Source of the DNA: JALOLG01 sp963776935
Lineage (GTDB): Bacteria; Actinomycetota; Acidimicrobiia; Acidimicrobiales; Ilumatobacteraceae
Direction: 5' to 3'
DNA length: 64,000 bases
NCBI GenBank assembly: GCA_963776935.1
Contig: CAVZOP010000008.1
Span: 186,001 to 250,000, forward strand
The notes beneath the pieces were generated by a model. It searched no databases. It was not told where the DNA came from and saw only the letters and a program-made list of their open reading frames with translations. The position numbers were made by a program, and so were the translations under genes. The number at the start of each line of letters is the position of its first letter. The first letter of the stretch is position 1. Of this stretch, positions 8,974 to 16,842 are shown one piece after another.

Positions 8974-9864
8974 TCAGGCTTCGGTGATGGTGACGGACTC
9001 GATGCGGACCTCTTCGAGCGGGGGGACGCCGTTGGCGGCCGGATCGGGGTTGCCGAGCGCATCGAGGGCGACGACGGTGTCGTCGAGGCCGTCGGTGACC
9101 TGGCCGAAGAGGCTGTAGTTGGGCGGCAGCGCGGCGCCGTCCTCGCCGGAGATCACGAAGAACTGGCTGCCACTCGTGTCGGGACCGCTGTTGGCCATCG
9201 CCAACGAACCGATCTGATAGGCGCCCTCGGCAGGCAGCTCGTCGGGGATCGCGTACCCCGGTCCGCCGGAACCGGTGCCGGTCGGATCACCGCATTGCAC
9301 GACGAAGCCGGGGATGATCCGGTGGCACACGGTGTCGTCGAAGTAGTGATAACGGGCGAGCACCACGAAGTTGTTGACGGTGATCGGCGCCGCTGCGGGA
9401 TCGAGCTCGACGGTGAAGTCACCGTGGTTGGTGCTCACGAGCGCGGTGTAGGACTTCGCCGGATCGATGCACAACGGCGGGGCCGCGGTGAACTCGCGTT
9501 GCTGGGCGGCGGAACCGTCGGCCGCCGGGCACTCCGACGGATCGGTGGGCGGCAACGGCAACGCCCGCGACAAGGTGGTCTCGACGGCCGGGACGGTGGC
9601 GGGCGTGCTGTCGACCGGCAGGGTGTCGCCGAACTCGTCGAAGTCGGTCGACAGTGGGTCGGTGCCGGTGGCCGTCTCGTCGTCGTCGCCCTCGAACGAC
9701 CCACCGAGCCAGGCGATCCCGACGACGAGGAGCAAGGCGGCGACGATGCCCAGCGTGATGCGCAGGCCGTTGCGCTTCATCTTGTCGGCGCGTGCCTGGC
9801 GGACCTCCGCCTGCTGCTTGAGCGCTCGGTTGGCTTTCTGACGTTCACGCTTCTCGGTACCCAC
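8974..9864 (-). CDS. Membrane-anchored cyclophilin-type peptidyl-prolyl isomerase
   Basis: A 296-residue protein: a basic cytoplasmic N-terminus (about 33 residues), one membrane segment (LRITLGIVAALLLVVGIAWL, about 34-53), an acidic/Thr-Pro linker, then a cyclophilin domain. That domain has TNHGDFTVELDPAAAPITVNNF, YHYFDDTVCHRIIPGFVVQCGD, ANSGPDTSGSQFFV and NYSLFGQV. The core HRIIPGFVxQxGD and SGSQFF residues are conserved, so isomerase activity on exported proteins is expected. GTG 9864 is chosen: AGGCTA at 9874-9879 reads TAGCCT on the coding strand and ends 9 nt before it. Confidence 0.92.
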   Translation of the reverse strand: MGTEKRERQKANRALKQQAEVRQARADKMKRNGLRITLGIVAALLLVVGIAWLGGSFEGDDDETATGTDPLSTDFDEFGDTLPVDSTPATVPAVETTLSRALPLPPTDPSECPAADGSAAQQREFTAAPPLCIDPAKSYTALVSTNHGDFTVELDPAAAPITVNNFVVLARYHYFDDTVCHRIIPGFVVQCGDPTGTGSGGPGYAIPDELPAEGAYQIGSLAMANSGPDTSGSQFFVISGEDGAALPPNYSLFGQVTDGLDDTVVALDALGNPDPAANGVPPLEEVRIESVTITEA

Positions 9865-9873
9865 GAGCGAGTG

Positions 9874-9879
9874 AGGCTA
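9874..9879 (-). promoter_or_regulatory. -10 box for the cyclophilin gene
   Basis: TAGCCT on the minus strand, 9 nt before the GTG start at 9864. Confidence 0.5.
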
Positions 9880-9925
9880 CCGGGCCGAGGATCCGCCCCG
9901 ACCGCGCTCAAGGCGGACGGCCGAC

Positions 9926-11062
9926 ATGCCGATGACAAGACGTTCGGTCCACGGCGGGGCCGGCGGGAGCGGAAGGACGGGAACGCGCATGACCCACACC
10001 GGGCGACAGCTCGGCGGAGTCGGCGTTGCTCTCGGCACCGTGGCGTGGGCAGCGTGGCTCACCGGACGGCTGACCGATGCCCGTGCGCACCCCCTGTGGA
10101 TCGTCCTGTTCGTCGCCGAACTGGTCGGTGTCGTCACCGGCGTGGTCGTCGCCCTGGTGATCGCCCGCCGCCCGCTGTCGCCCGCGACGGCCGCCCACCA
10201 CGGATCCCGCGGTGGCGATGCCACCGACCGGTACGTGAGCACAGTGAGCGACCTGCTCGGGATCGCCACCGAACCTGATCTGCGTGAAGCGGTGCGCGGC
10301 GCGTGGCGCCCGGCGTTCGCCCGCAACACTCCGGTCGCCGACCGGGCGCTGGCGTTGGTGCACCTCGACGGAGCACGCCGTGTCGTCCTGATCGTCGGGC
10401 TGGCATTGAGCATGCTGCTGGGGGTCGCGCCGCTCGACCGTCCGGCGCCCTGGCTACTCGGTGTCGGTGGATTGGCCCTTGTGCTCACATCGGTCGGCTC
10501 GATGCTGATCTCCGGCGGTGCGATCCGACCCGGTGACCGTCTCCGCTGGTCGTTCGCGTCGATCGGGACGACGGTCGGACCGATCGAGCGTCCCGATGCG
10601 ATGCCGGTCAGGTGGGCCGGCGTGACCGGCGCGATCGTGGTCCTGAACCTCGCCGTCGCCCTGCGCGGTCTGAGCGATCGCTGGACGCACGGGCTCCCTC
10701 CGATGGCCGACGCCGATCGGATCGTCGCGATGTCGGCCGCCCTGCTCCTGATCGTCGGCGGCTTGGCGACGTTGCGGCACCTGCCGCCGCCCGAGCCCGG
10801 CCGCTGTCAGATGTCGCGACGGCTCGAGGAGCGGTCAGCCCGCAAGTCCGCGCTCGGCGCCACCGCGATCGCCGGGCTCCTCGGCCTGCTCGCCGGGATC
10901 CTCCCCGGGTCCGTCGACGCCGCTGATCGCCAGCCCGTCGATCGTGAACAGCGACCCCAGGTGGAGGTCGTCGTCGACGAGATGGACCCACACGCCGCCG
11001 AGGTTCGGAACCCGCTCGTCAGCCGCGCCGAGATGGCGCCGCAGCGAGCGGATGAGTCCTGA
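9926..11062 (+). CDS. Multi-pass membrane protein of unknown function
   Basis: Not recognised. About six hydrophobic segments are visible: QLGGVGVALGTVAWAAWL, WIVLFVAELVGVVTGVVVAL, VVLIVGLALSMLLGV, WLLGVGGLALVLTSVGSMLI, VTGAIVVLNLAVAL and IVAMSAALLLIVGGLATL. ATG 9926 or 9989 could be the start; 9989 puts the first helix near the N-terminus. The last 76 codons run antisense through the 3' end of the histidine phosphatase gene, an unusually long convergent overlap. The true C-terminus may therefore be earlier, or one of the two genes carries a frameshift. The membrane core is credible; the ends are not. Confidence 0.6.
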   Translation: MPMTRRSVHGGAGGSGRTGTRMTHTGRQLGGVGVALGTVAWAAWLTGRLTDARAHPLWIVLFVAELVGVVTGVVVALVIARRPLSPATAAHHGSRGGDATDRYVSTVSDLLGIATEPDLREAVRGAWRPAFARNTPVADRALALVHLDGARRVVLIVGLALSMLLGVAPLDRPAPWLLGVGGLALVLTSVGSMLISGGAIRPGDRLRWSFASIGTTVGPIERPDAMPVRWAGVTGAIVVLNLAVALRGLSDRWTHGLPPMADADRIVAMSAALLLIVGGLATLRHLPPPEPGRCQMSRRLEERSARKSALGATAIAGLLGLLAGILPGSVDAADRQPVDREQRPQVEVVVDEMDPHAAEVRNPLVSRAEMAPQRADES

Positions 11063-11526
11063 ATGGGTGATCGCGATGGCTGAGCGCAGCCCGTCCTCGG
11101 CAACGCCGCACAACAGGTCGACGGACGCGTCGATCGCGCGCGTCACCACCGACTCCGTCGTCTCGAACCCGACCGGTCGCCGGTGGGTCTCGAGGAACCC
11201 CGGCCAGCGCTCGGCGATCTCGCGAGGGGTCATCCCCTCCCACGGGCCGGCATCGGCCTCACGCAGGCGTGCGTCCGTGATCACGCCGTCCACGCCGAGC
11301 GCACCGGCGATGATCGCAGCGGTCTCCGTCGCCCGCGACAGGTCGCTCGACGCCACGACCGAGAATCGAACGTTGCCATCGTCGGCCAAGGCCCGCCCGA
11401 TCGCCTCGGCCTGGCGCCGCCCCAGGTCGCTGAGCGGCGAGTCGGCGATGCCCTGCCAGCGCTTCACGGCATTCCATTCGCTCTGGCCGTGCCGGATCAG
11501 CAGCAGTGAACGCTCCGGACGGTGCA
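10835..11526 (-). CDS. Histidine phosphatase family protein (phosphoglycerate mutase-like)
   Basis: A 230-residue branch-1 histidine phosphatase. The catalytic LLIRHGQSEWNAVKRWQG motif is at about residues 9-26. Also present are the second Arg region VVASSDLSRATETA, DARLREADAGPWEGMTPREI with the acid Glu, and AITHSGLIRSL with the second His. The C-terminal 30 residues are Gly/Glu-rich and overlap the convergent membrane gene. The substrate is unknown; actinobacterial relatives include phosphoglycerate phosphatases. The ATG at 11526 is preceded at 9 nt by TAGCCT (11541-11536, minus strand), so the mRNA is probably leaderless and divergent from the MoaD-like gene. Confidence 0.88.
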
Positions 11527-11535
11527 TCCCGAGCG

Positions 11536-11541
11536 AGGCTA
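11536..11541 (-). promoter_or_regulatory. -10 box for the histidine phosphatase
   Basis: TAGCCT on the minus strand, 9 nt before ATG 11526. It lies back to back with the plus-strand box at 11552-11557 inside a 38-bp divergent gap. Confidence 0.5.
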
Positions 11542-11551
11542 CTGGTGCCGG

Positions 11552-11557
11552 TACGCT
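11552..11557 (+). promoter_or_regulatory. -10 box for the MoaD-like gene
   Basis: TACGCT ending 7 nt before GTG 11565, consistent with a leaderless transcript for moaD-like, rsiG-like and XRE genes. Confidence 0.5.
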
Positions 11558-11564
11558 GGCTGCC

Positions 11565-11807
11565 GTGGCAATCGTGCGCCTTTTCGCGTCGGCCAGGCAA
11601 ACGGCTGGCACCGGCCGCGATGAGCTGCCCGGGCGCACCGTCGCCGAACTGCTCGACGCTGCTCGCGAGCGATACGGCGTAGCCTTCGGCGACGTGCTCA
11701 CAACCTGCAGGATCTGGGTGAACGGAGAGTCGGCCGAAGACCACACCACGATCGGCCCCCACGACGAAGTCGCGATACTGCCCCCCGTTTCTGGAGGATC
11801 ATTGTGA
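11565..11807 (+). CDS. MoaD/ThiS-family ubiquitin-like sulfur carrier
   Basis: An 80-residue beta-grasp protein: VRLFASARQTAGT, a GRTVAELLDAARERYG helix region, RIWVNGES, then HDEVAILPPVSGG followed by Ser-Leu and stop. MoaD proteins normally end in the Gly-Gly that is adenylated and thiocarboxylated. Here two extra residues follow, so processing or a divergent role must be considered. The GGAGGA encoding Gly-Gly also serves as the ribosome binding site of the next gene, and the stop overlaps its GTG (GTGA). No other molybdopterin genes are nearby. The family fold is clear; the pathway is not. Confidence 0.8.
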   Translation: MAIVRLFASARQTAGTGRDELPGRTVAELLDAARERYGVAFGDVLTTCRIWVNGESAEDHTTIGPHDEVAILPPVSGGSL

Positions 11808-12295
11808 CCCCCGACGACCCCACGACGTTGTCGCTCGAGGAGCTCCGCGACATCCGAGCGAAGCTGCAGCACGAAGACGACGTGGTGTCGTACGCCCGCC
11901 GCGTCGCTCAAGCGCGCCTCGATCTCGTCCATGCCGAGTCGCATCGTCGTGAGCGCGGCGACCGCGACGTCGACCTCTCGAGCGAACTGCGGGTGGTGTT
12001 GTCGCAGCACTTGACCGGCGGTCCCGCTCGACCGCCACGCCCCACCGACGATCTCAGCGACGACCCGTTGTCCCTCGAGCTCGACGCGATCTGCGCCGAG
12101 TTCGGCTTCAGCCGCCTCGAGGAGCTCTCGACCGAGGAGCTCGTCGCGCTCGCAGGTGCGCTCGCCGAGTACGAGCAGCGGGTGTCGGCCGATCGCCGCG
12201 ACCGCTTCGAGCGGCTCGACACGTTCAGCGCCGAACTCGTCCGCCGGTACCGCGAGGGAGAGGCCTCGGTCGACGGGTTGCTCGGCGAGTTCTGA
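11804..12295 (+). CDS. rsiG: RsiG-like c-di-GMP-binding anti-sigma factor
   Basis: A 163-residue, mostly helical acidic protein. It contains two spaced copies of the RsiG c-di-GMP signature E(X)3S(X)2R(X)3Q(X)3D. Copy 1 is D25-S29-R32-Q36-D40 (Asp for Glu) and copy 2 is E124-S128-R131-F135-D139 (Phe for Gln). In Streptomyces RsiG two such helices form a coiled coil that binds a c-di-GMP dimer and holds the sigma factor WhiG. That is known for the family; the identification here is my inference from motif spacing. GTG 11804 has the strong GGAGGA site upstream and overlaps the MoaD-like stop. No WhiG/FliA sigma gene is in the window. Confidence 0.75.
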   Translation: MTPDDPTTLSLEELRDIRAKLQHEDDVVSYARRVAQARLDLVHAESHRRERGDRDVDLSSELRVVLSQHLTGGPARPPRPTDDLSDDPLSLELDAICAEFGFSRLEELSTEELVALAGALAEYEQRVSADRRDRFERLDTFSAELVRRYREGEASVDGLLGEF

Positions 12296-12296
12296 G

Positions 12297-12707
12297 GTGG
12301 GCGTCGCCGGCGAGGGCGAGGATCGGGGCGACATCGACGATGAACGACGTGTCGCTGCCGACGATCGCCACGACCGACTCGTCGACCTCGGAGCGTTCAT
12401 TCGCTCGCAACGGGAGCTCGCCCGCATGTCGGTCCGCAAACTTGCCGACGTCGCGGGCGTGTCGAACCCGTACCTCTCCCAGATCGAGCGCGGCATCCGG
12501 CGCCCGTCGGCCGACATCCTGCAACAGCTCGCCGAAGCGCTGCGGCTCAACGTCGAGTCGCTCTACGTGCGCGCCGGCATCCTCCAGCCGAGCAAGACGC
12601 ACGAGACCACCGTGATCGAGGCGATCGAGCGCGACCCCGTCCTGAGCCCGGAACAGAAGCAGGCGCTGATCAACGTCTACGAGAGCTTCTTGAGCTCCGC
12701 CGGCTGA
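12297..12707 (+). CDS. XRE-family transcriptional regulator
   Basis: A 136-residue protein with a helix-turn-helix in its central part: LGAFIRSQRELARMSVRKLADVAGVSNPYLSQIERGIRRPSADILQQLAEALRL, about residues 31-84. It is followed by ESLYVRAGIL and a C-terminal helix (PEQKQALINVYESFL). GTG 12297 lies one base after the RsiG-like stop, so the two are co-translated. The conserved VSNPYLSQIERG recognition helix is typical of actinobacterial Xre regulators. Target and ligand are unknown. The pairing with a predicted c-di-GMP-responsive anti-sigma factor suggests developmental or motility control, but that is speculative. Confidence 0.85.
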   Translation: MGVAGEGEDRGDIDDERRVAADDRHDRLVDLGAFIRSQRELARMSVRKLADVAGVSNPYLSQIERGIRRPSADILQQLAEALRLNVESLYVRAGILQPSKTHETTVIEAIERDPVLSPEQKQALINVYESFLSSAG

Positions 12708-12774
12708 TTGGCCGAGTCCCCGAGTCGGACAATGCCGGCCGGGATCAGAGATAGCGGAATGCTGACCGGCTGAG

Positions 12775-12780
12775 TAGCGT
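12775..12780 (+). promoter_or_regulatory. -10 box for mshA
   Basis: TAGCGT ending 10 nt before the GTG at 12791; a leaderless mshA transcript is likely. Confidence 0.5.
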
Positions 12781-12790
12781 TTCACGGGTT

Positions 12791-14006
12791 GTGCAACGAG
12801 TGGCTGCGATCTCCCTTCACACGTCGCCACTCGCCCAGCCGGGCTCCGGCGACAGCGGTGGGATGAACGTGTACGTGCGCGAGATGGTGTCGTCGCTCGC
12901 CCAGGCAGGGGTCGAATGCACGACCTACACCCGCGCCGACCGGGCCGGGCTGCCGGCCGAGGTGTTCGTCGAGCCCGGGCACCGCGTCGTGCACATCGAG
13001 GCCGGCCCCCACCACCTCCCGAAGGAGGCGCTCGCCGACATCCTCGACGAGTTCACCGACGGGGTGCTCGCCCATCTCGAGGCCAATGGCGGCACCGATG
13101 TCGTCCATGCCAACTACTGGTTGAGCGGCGTCGTCGCCCACCGCATCAAGCACATCCTCGACATCCCGTTCGTGTCGACGTTCCACACGCTCGCCCGGGT
13201 CAAGGCGGAGGGCGGCGACCCGGAGCCGCTCTGGCGCGATCGGGCGGAGGCCGAGATCATCACCTGCGCCGATGCGATCTGCGTCAGCTGCACCGAGGAG
13301 GAGCGCCAGTTCCGGCGGCTGTACGGCGATCCGCAGGGCCGCATCGAGATCGTCGCGCCCGGTGTCGAGCACGCGTTCTTCGCACCCGGCGATCAGGGCG
13401 GTGCACGCGCCGCGCTCGACCTGCCGAGCGACCGGCCGGTGTTGCTGTTCGTCGGGCGGATCCAGCCGCTCAAGGGACCCGACGTGGCGATCAGGGCGCT
13501 CGCCGCGCTCGGTCGGCCCGACGCGCTGCTGCTCGTCGTCGGCGGCGCCAGCGGGGTCGACGGCGACGGCGAGACCGGGACGGGCCCGCGAGCTGGTCGC
13601 CGATCTGGGCCTCGAGAACCAGGTGCGGTTCGTGCCGCCCCAGCCGCATCACATCCTGTCGACGTACTACCGAGCCGCCGACGTGGTGCTCGTCCCGAGC
13701 CGCAGCGAGAGCTTCGGCCTCGTCGCCCTCGAAGCCGCGGCGTGCGGGGTGCCGGTCGTCGCCAGCGCCGTCGGCGGGCTGCTCACACTCGTCGACGACG
13801 GCACCACGGGATTCCTGGTGCGCGGTCGGGCGCCAGAGGAGTTCGCCAAGGCCATCGCCCGGATCCTCGACGAGCCGACGCTGGCGGAGTCGATGGGCCT
13901 GGCGGCGGCAGAGCGCGCCAAGCGCTACACGTGGAGCTTCGCCGCTGCCCGGCTGCGGCGCCTGTACGCCGACCTCAGCGTCAATCGACTCGTCGCCTGT
14001 TCCTGA
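12791..14006 (+). CDS. mshA: D-inositol-3-phosphate glycosyltransferase, frameshifted
   Basis: First committed enzyme of mycothiol synthesis: transfers GlcNAc from UDP-GlcNAc to 1-L-inositol-1-phosphate. The MshA hallmark SPLAQPGSGDSGGMNVYVRE is at residues 12-31. GT-B features follow: VHANYWLSG, STFHTLARVK, LFVGRIQPLKGPD and the C-terminal SRSESFGLVALEAAACGVPV nucleotide-sugar motif. The frame breaks in the G-rich stretch near 13583; deleting one G joins DGDGETG to RARELVADLG and gives about 404 residues, near the usual size. The start is GTG 12791, preceded by TAGCGT. Being essential to the thiol buffer, it is more likely mis-sequenced than dead. Confidence 0.92.
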
Positions 14007-14106
14007 CCGTGACTGCGTTCCCCGGCCACACCACAAGCAGCCTGCGCAGTTGGTGGCTGCTCCTCGGCTGGCGCTTCGTCGCTCGCATCGGTGACATGGT
14101 GTAACA

Positions 14107-14583
14107 GTGACCGACTACCAGGGCCGTGCCGAGCTCGCCGCGTTGGCCGACCGCATCGACGCGTGGTTGGCGGGGATCGCCACCGGCAACCCCGCCATCG
14201 CCTCGATCGACCGCGGGACGAGCGACGACACGATGACGGGCGACCCGCGCTGGTTCGTGCGGATGCGGGGCGAGGACAAGGACATCACGACCGTGTGGCT
14301 CACGCTCGGCCAGCGAACGCTGCGGTACGAGACGTACGTGATGCCGGCACCGGAGGAGAACGCCGCCGAGCTCTACGAGCACCTGTTGCGCCGCAACGAG
14401 CGCCTCGTCGGCGCCCACTTCGCGATCGGCATCGAGGACGCGGTGTTCCTGCGCGGCGAGTTGCCGAACGCGGTGCTGACGGAGGCCGAGCTCGATCGGA
14501 TCCTCGGCACGCTCTACGCGACCGTCGAGCAGACGTTCCGAGGGTTGCTCCGGATCGGGTTCGCCAGTCGCTTCGCCGACTGA
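14107..14583 (+). CDS. YbjN-domain protein
   Basis: A 158-residue protein with the YbjN/type-III-chaperone-like fold pattern: WFVRMRGEDKDITTVWLTLGQRTLRYETYVMP, then AELYEHLLRRNERLVGAHFAIGIEDAVFLRGELP and a C-terminal LDRILGTLYATVEQTF helix. In mycobacteria a YbjN gene likewise follows mshA (Rv0487 after Rv0486), supporting conserved linkage. Its biochemical role is not established. GTG 14107 is the first start before the conserved region. Confidence 0.8.
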   Translation: MTDYQGRAELAALADRIDAWLAGIATGNPAIASIDRGTSDDTMTGDPRWFVRMRGEDKDITTVWLTLGQRTLRYETYVMPAPEENAAELYEHLLRRNERLVGAHFAIGIEDAVFLRGELPNAVLTEAELDRILGTLYATVEQTFRGLLRIGFASRFAD

Positions 14584-14685
14584 ACGTTCCGCTTCGAACA
14601 CCTGGCCGCACACAGGTTCGCGTCCGGGTGGATCGATGTCGGGGAAGTCGGAAACCCTCCACCGGATCCGCCCGGACATGACGAC

Positions 14686-14691
14686 TAGCGT
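14686..14691 (+). promoter_or_regulatory. -10 box for proC
   Basis: TAGCGT ending 7 nt before GTG 14699. It favours that leaderless start over ATG 14678. Confidence 0.5.
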
Positions 14692-14698
14692 TCGCGCC

Positions 14699-15496
14699 GT
14701 GGCGTTCGAACTGGTGGTCGTCGGCGGCGGCAACATGGGTGCCGCGCTGCTGATGGGCATGCTGTCGTCGGGAGAGTTCGACGCCACCGACGTCGCGATC
14801 GTCGAAGTGGTCGCCGAGCGCCGGGCGGTCCTGCGCGATCAGTTCCCCGGCACCGAGGTCGTCGACGCGATCCCCGGGTGCAACGGCGCGATCCTCGCGG
14901 TGAAGCCACAACACGTCGCCGAGGCGGCCCGCGACGCTGCTGCCGCGGGCGCACGGCGGCTGCTGTCGATCGCCGCTGGAGTCACCACGGCGACGATCTC
15001 GGCGGCCGCCGGACCATCGACCGCCATCGTCCGGGCGATGCCGAACACGCCGGCGCTCGTCGGCAAGGGCGTGTCGGCCATCACCGCCGGTCCGGGCGCT
15101 GACGACGACGACCTCGAATGGGCGGAGCGGATCCTCGGCTCGGTCGGCATGACCGTACGCGCCCCGGAGTCGCAGTTCGACGCCGTGACGGGGCTCACCG
15201 GCTCCGGTCCCGCATACGTCTTCTTCGTCGCCGAAGCACTGATCGAAGCGGGCGAGGCGGCCGGGCTCGACCCGGCGCTCGTCGAGTCGATGGTGTCGCA
15301 ATTGTTCGTCGGATCGGCCGCGTTGCTCGCCGTTCAGGGAGATCCGGCTTCACTCCGCGCGACGGTGACCTCCCCGGGTGGCACCACGGCCGCCGGCGTC
15401 GCGGTCCTGGACGACCGAGGCGTTCGATCGGCCTTCGTCGATGCCGTGCACGCTGCGACGGAACGCAGCCGTGAGCTGGGAAGCACCCCGTCGTGA
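14699..15496 (+). CDS. proC: Pyrroline-5-carboxylate reductase
   Basis: Final step of proline synthesis, reducing 1-pyrroline-5-carboxylate with NAD(P)H. The Rossmann motif VVVGGGNMGAALLMGML is at the N-terminus. NGAILAVKPQHV, SIAAGVTT, RAMPNTPALVGKG and the C-terminal signature TGLTGSGPAYVFFVAEALIEAGEAAGLD with SPGGTTAAGV are all present. About 265 residues, usual length. GTG 14699 is preferred because TAGCGT lies 7 nt upstream; ATG 14678 would lengthen it by 7 residues. Location after mshA/YbjN echoes the mycobacterial Rv0486-Rv0500 region. Confidence 0.93.
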   Translation: MAFELVVVGGGNMGAALLMGMLSSGEFDATDVAIVEVVAERRAVLRDQFPGTEVVDAIPGCNGAILAVKPQHVAEAARDAAAAGARRLLSIAAGVTTATISAAAGPSTAIVRAMPNTPALVGKGVSAITAGPGADDDDLEWAERILGSVGMTVRAPESQFDAVTGLTGSGPAYVFFVAEALIEAGEAAGLDPALVESMVSQLFVGSAALLAVQGDPASLRATVTSPGGTTAAGVAVLDDRGVRSAFVDAVHAATERSRELGSTPS

Positions 15497-15552
15497 CCGG
15501 CAACCGATAGCACCTCGCGCCCACCGCATGCCGTCTCGAGCGCAAGTTTTTC

Positions 15553-15591
15553 GACGTGACTCTTTTCTCACGTCCATTCGTCGCTTAGAGT
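15553..15591 (+). promoter_or_regulatory. Promoter with palindromic operator upstream of SAM adenosyltransferase
   Basis: A perfect inverted repeat GACGTGA-N8-TCACGTC (15553-15574) precedes the -10 box TAGAGT (15586-15591). The palindrome covers the -35 position, which suggests control by a dimeric regulator. Confidence 0.55.
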
Positions 15592-15601
15592 GACGCCCGT
15601 T

Positions 15602-15695
15602 GAGACGCGCCGGTGGTCTTCCCACCGGAAGCGCCGACGGGGCTGGTGCCATCGGGGGGTTGGCACCGGCCCTCGTCGCGTCCGGGGACGGTTTT
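15602..15695 (+). other. Structured 5' leader candidate
   Basis: Downstream of the predicted start site, CCGGTGG-TCTTC-CCACCGG forms a perfect 7-bp hairpin. A longer stem pairs CGACGGGGCTGGTGCC with GGCACCGGCCCTCGTCG around a G-rich loop. The leader is about 140 nt, unlike the leaderless genes around it. No known riboswitch class was recognised. Confidence 0.4.
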
Positions 15696-15742
15696 CGAAC
15701 GCCGGTATCGTGCCGCGCGATGACACGAGTCACGGTGAACCG

Positions 15743-16639
15743 ATGACGACCCCGCGGCGCTACGACACCGTGTCGTTCCTGACCGACTACGGCAATCGCG
15801 ACGAGTTCGTCGGCGTCGTGAAGTCTGTGATCCGCGACATCGCACCGCACGTCGGCGTCGTCGATCTCACCCACGAGATCGCGCCGTTCGACGTCCGCGG
15901 TGGATCGCTCGCGCTCGCCAGGTGCATCGGGTACGTGCCATCGGGCGTCGTGCTCGCGGTCGTCGATCCCGGCGTCGGCACCAACCGACGCGCCGGTCGC
16001 GATCGAGGTCGCCGACGGAGCGGGAGTGGTCGTCGGGCCGGACAACGGATTGCTCGCTCCGGCGGTGGCGATGGCCGGTGGCGCCGAACGTGCCGTCGAG
16101 CTCACCAACCCCGAGTACCAACTGGAGGCCGCGGGTGCCACGTTCGCAGGTCGCGACATCTTCGGTCCCGCCGCCGCGCACCTGTGCAACGGCGTCGCAT
16201 TGATGGACCTCGGCGACGAGGTCGACCCGGCCATCCTCACACCGGGCACGATCCCGCTCCCGCGCACCGACGGTGATGCGGTGATCGCCGAGGTGCTGTG
16301 GGTCGATCGCTTCGGCAACTGCCAGCTCAACCTCGGACCCGACGATCTCGAGGGCATCCAGCATTCCAGAGCGTTGAGCAGGTCTCGTTGCGCCTCGGCG
16401 ACCCGACGGCACCGACCGGTGCAACGGCGCGCACCGCGGTTCGGTCGTCGAACTTCGCCGACATCGGCGGTGGCGTGGGATTGGTGCTCGACTCGTACGG
16501 CATGCTGGCGATCTGCCTCGATCGCCGCTCGGCGGCCGACGAACTGGGCATCGGCCCCGGTGACCAGGTCGCGGTCACCCCGCTCACGGAGCAGTCGGGC
16601 GGCACCGGGATCCGGGTCACGCTGGGCCCGACTCGCTGA
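15743..16639 (+). CDS. SAM hydroxide adenosyltransferase (DUF62/fluorinase superfamily), two frameshifts
   Basis: Predicted to hydrolyse S-adenosylmethionine to adenosine and methionine. N-terminal hallmarks are VSFLTDYGNRDEFVGVVKSVI, DLTHEIAPFDVRGGSLAL and VVLAVVDPGVGTNRR. Then come VVGPDNGLLAPA, FAGRDIFGPAAAHLCNG, the WVDRFGNCQLNL motif and a C-terminal barrel. The frame shifts +1 near 15995 (after GTNRR) and -1 near 16365 (before FQSVEQVSLRLG). With both corrected it gives about 298 residues, near the family norm. Two compensating indels in one conserved protein point to sequencing error. ATG 15743 precedes the conserved start. Confidence 0.85.
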
Positions 16640-16646
16640 CCGGCAG

Positions 16647-16652
16647 TAGCAT
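16647..16652 (+). promoter_or_regulatory. -10 box for the 27-aa membrane protein
   Basis: TAGCAT ending 7 nt before ATG 16660; supports independent leaderless expression of this very short gene. Confidence 0.5.
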
Positions 16653-16659
16653 TTGCGCC

Positions 16660-16743
16660 ATGCGTCCGGCCACCACGCTCACGCTGGCGCTGCTGTTGGT
16701 GGTCATCCTGGTCGCCGGTCTGATCTCGCTCGCCCGTCTCTGA
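16660..16743 (+). CDS. 27-residue single-span membrane protein
   Basis: A short open frame starting MRPATTLTLALLLVV and continuing ILVAGLISLARL before TGA. It is one hydrophobic helix with Arg at both ends. It has its own -10 box at the spacing seen for annotated genes here, and it sits between the SAM adenosyltransferase and an acyl-CoA synthetase gene. No function is assigned. The promoter spacing and the clean transmembrane composition are the only evidence, so chance remains possible. Confidence 0.5.
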   Translation: MRPATTLTLALLLVVILVAGLISLARL

Positions 16744-16842
16744 TCGGGTGGCGACCGCGGAGCGGGCGGCGGCCGGCTTCGGGGTCCGAGCAACCGCCGC
16801 GGGTACGATCCGCGGATCGTGGGGAACGAGGGGGATGCGACG

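Noticed and set aside
11527..12550. Long N-terminal extension of the histidine phosphatase frame
   Set aside because: The upstream part is antisense to the MoaD-like, RsiG-like and XRE genes; the family begins at the LLIRHGQSEW motif shortly after ATG 11526.
15602..15695. Actinobacterial 6C RNA on the minus strand
   Set aside because: Only one of the two hairpin loops is C-rich on that strand; the 6C consensus needs both.
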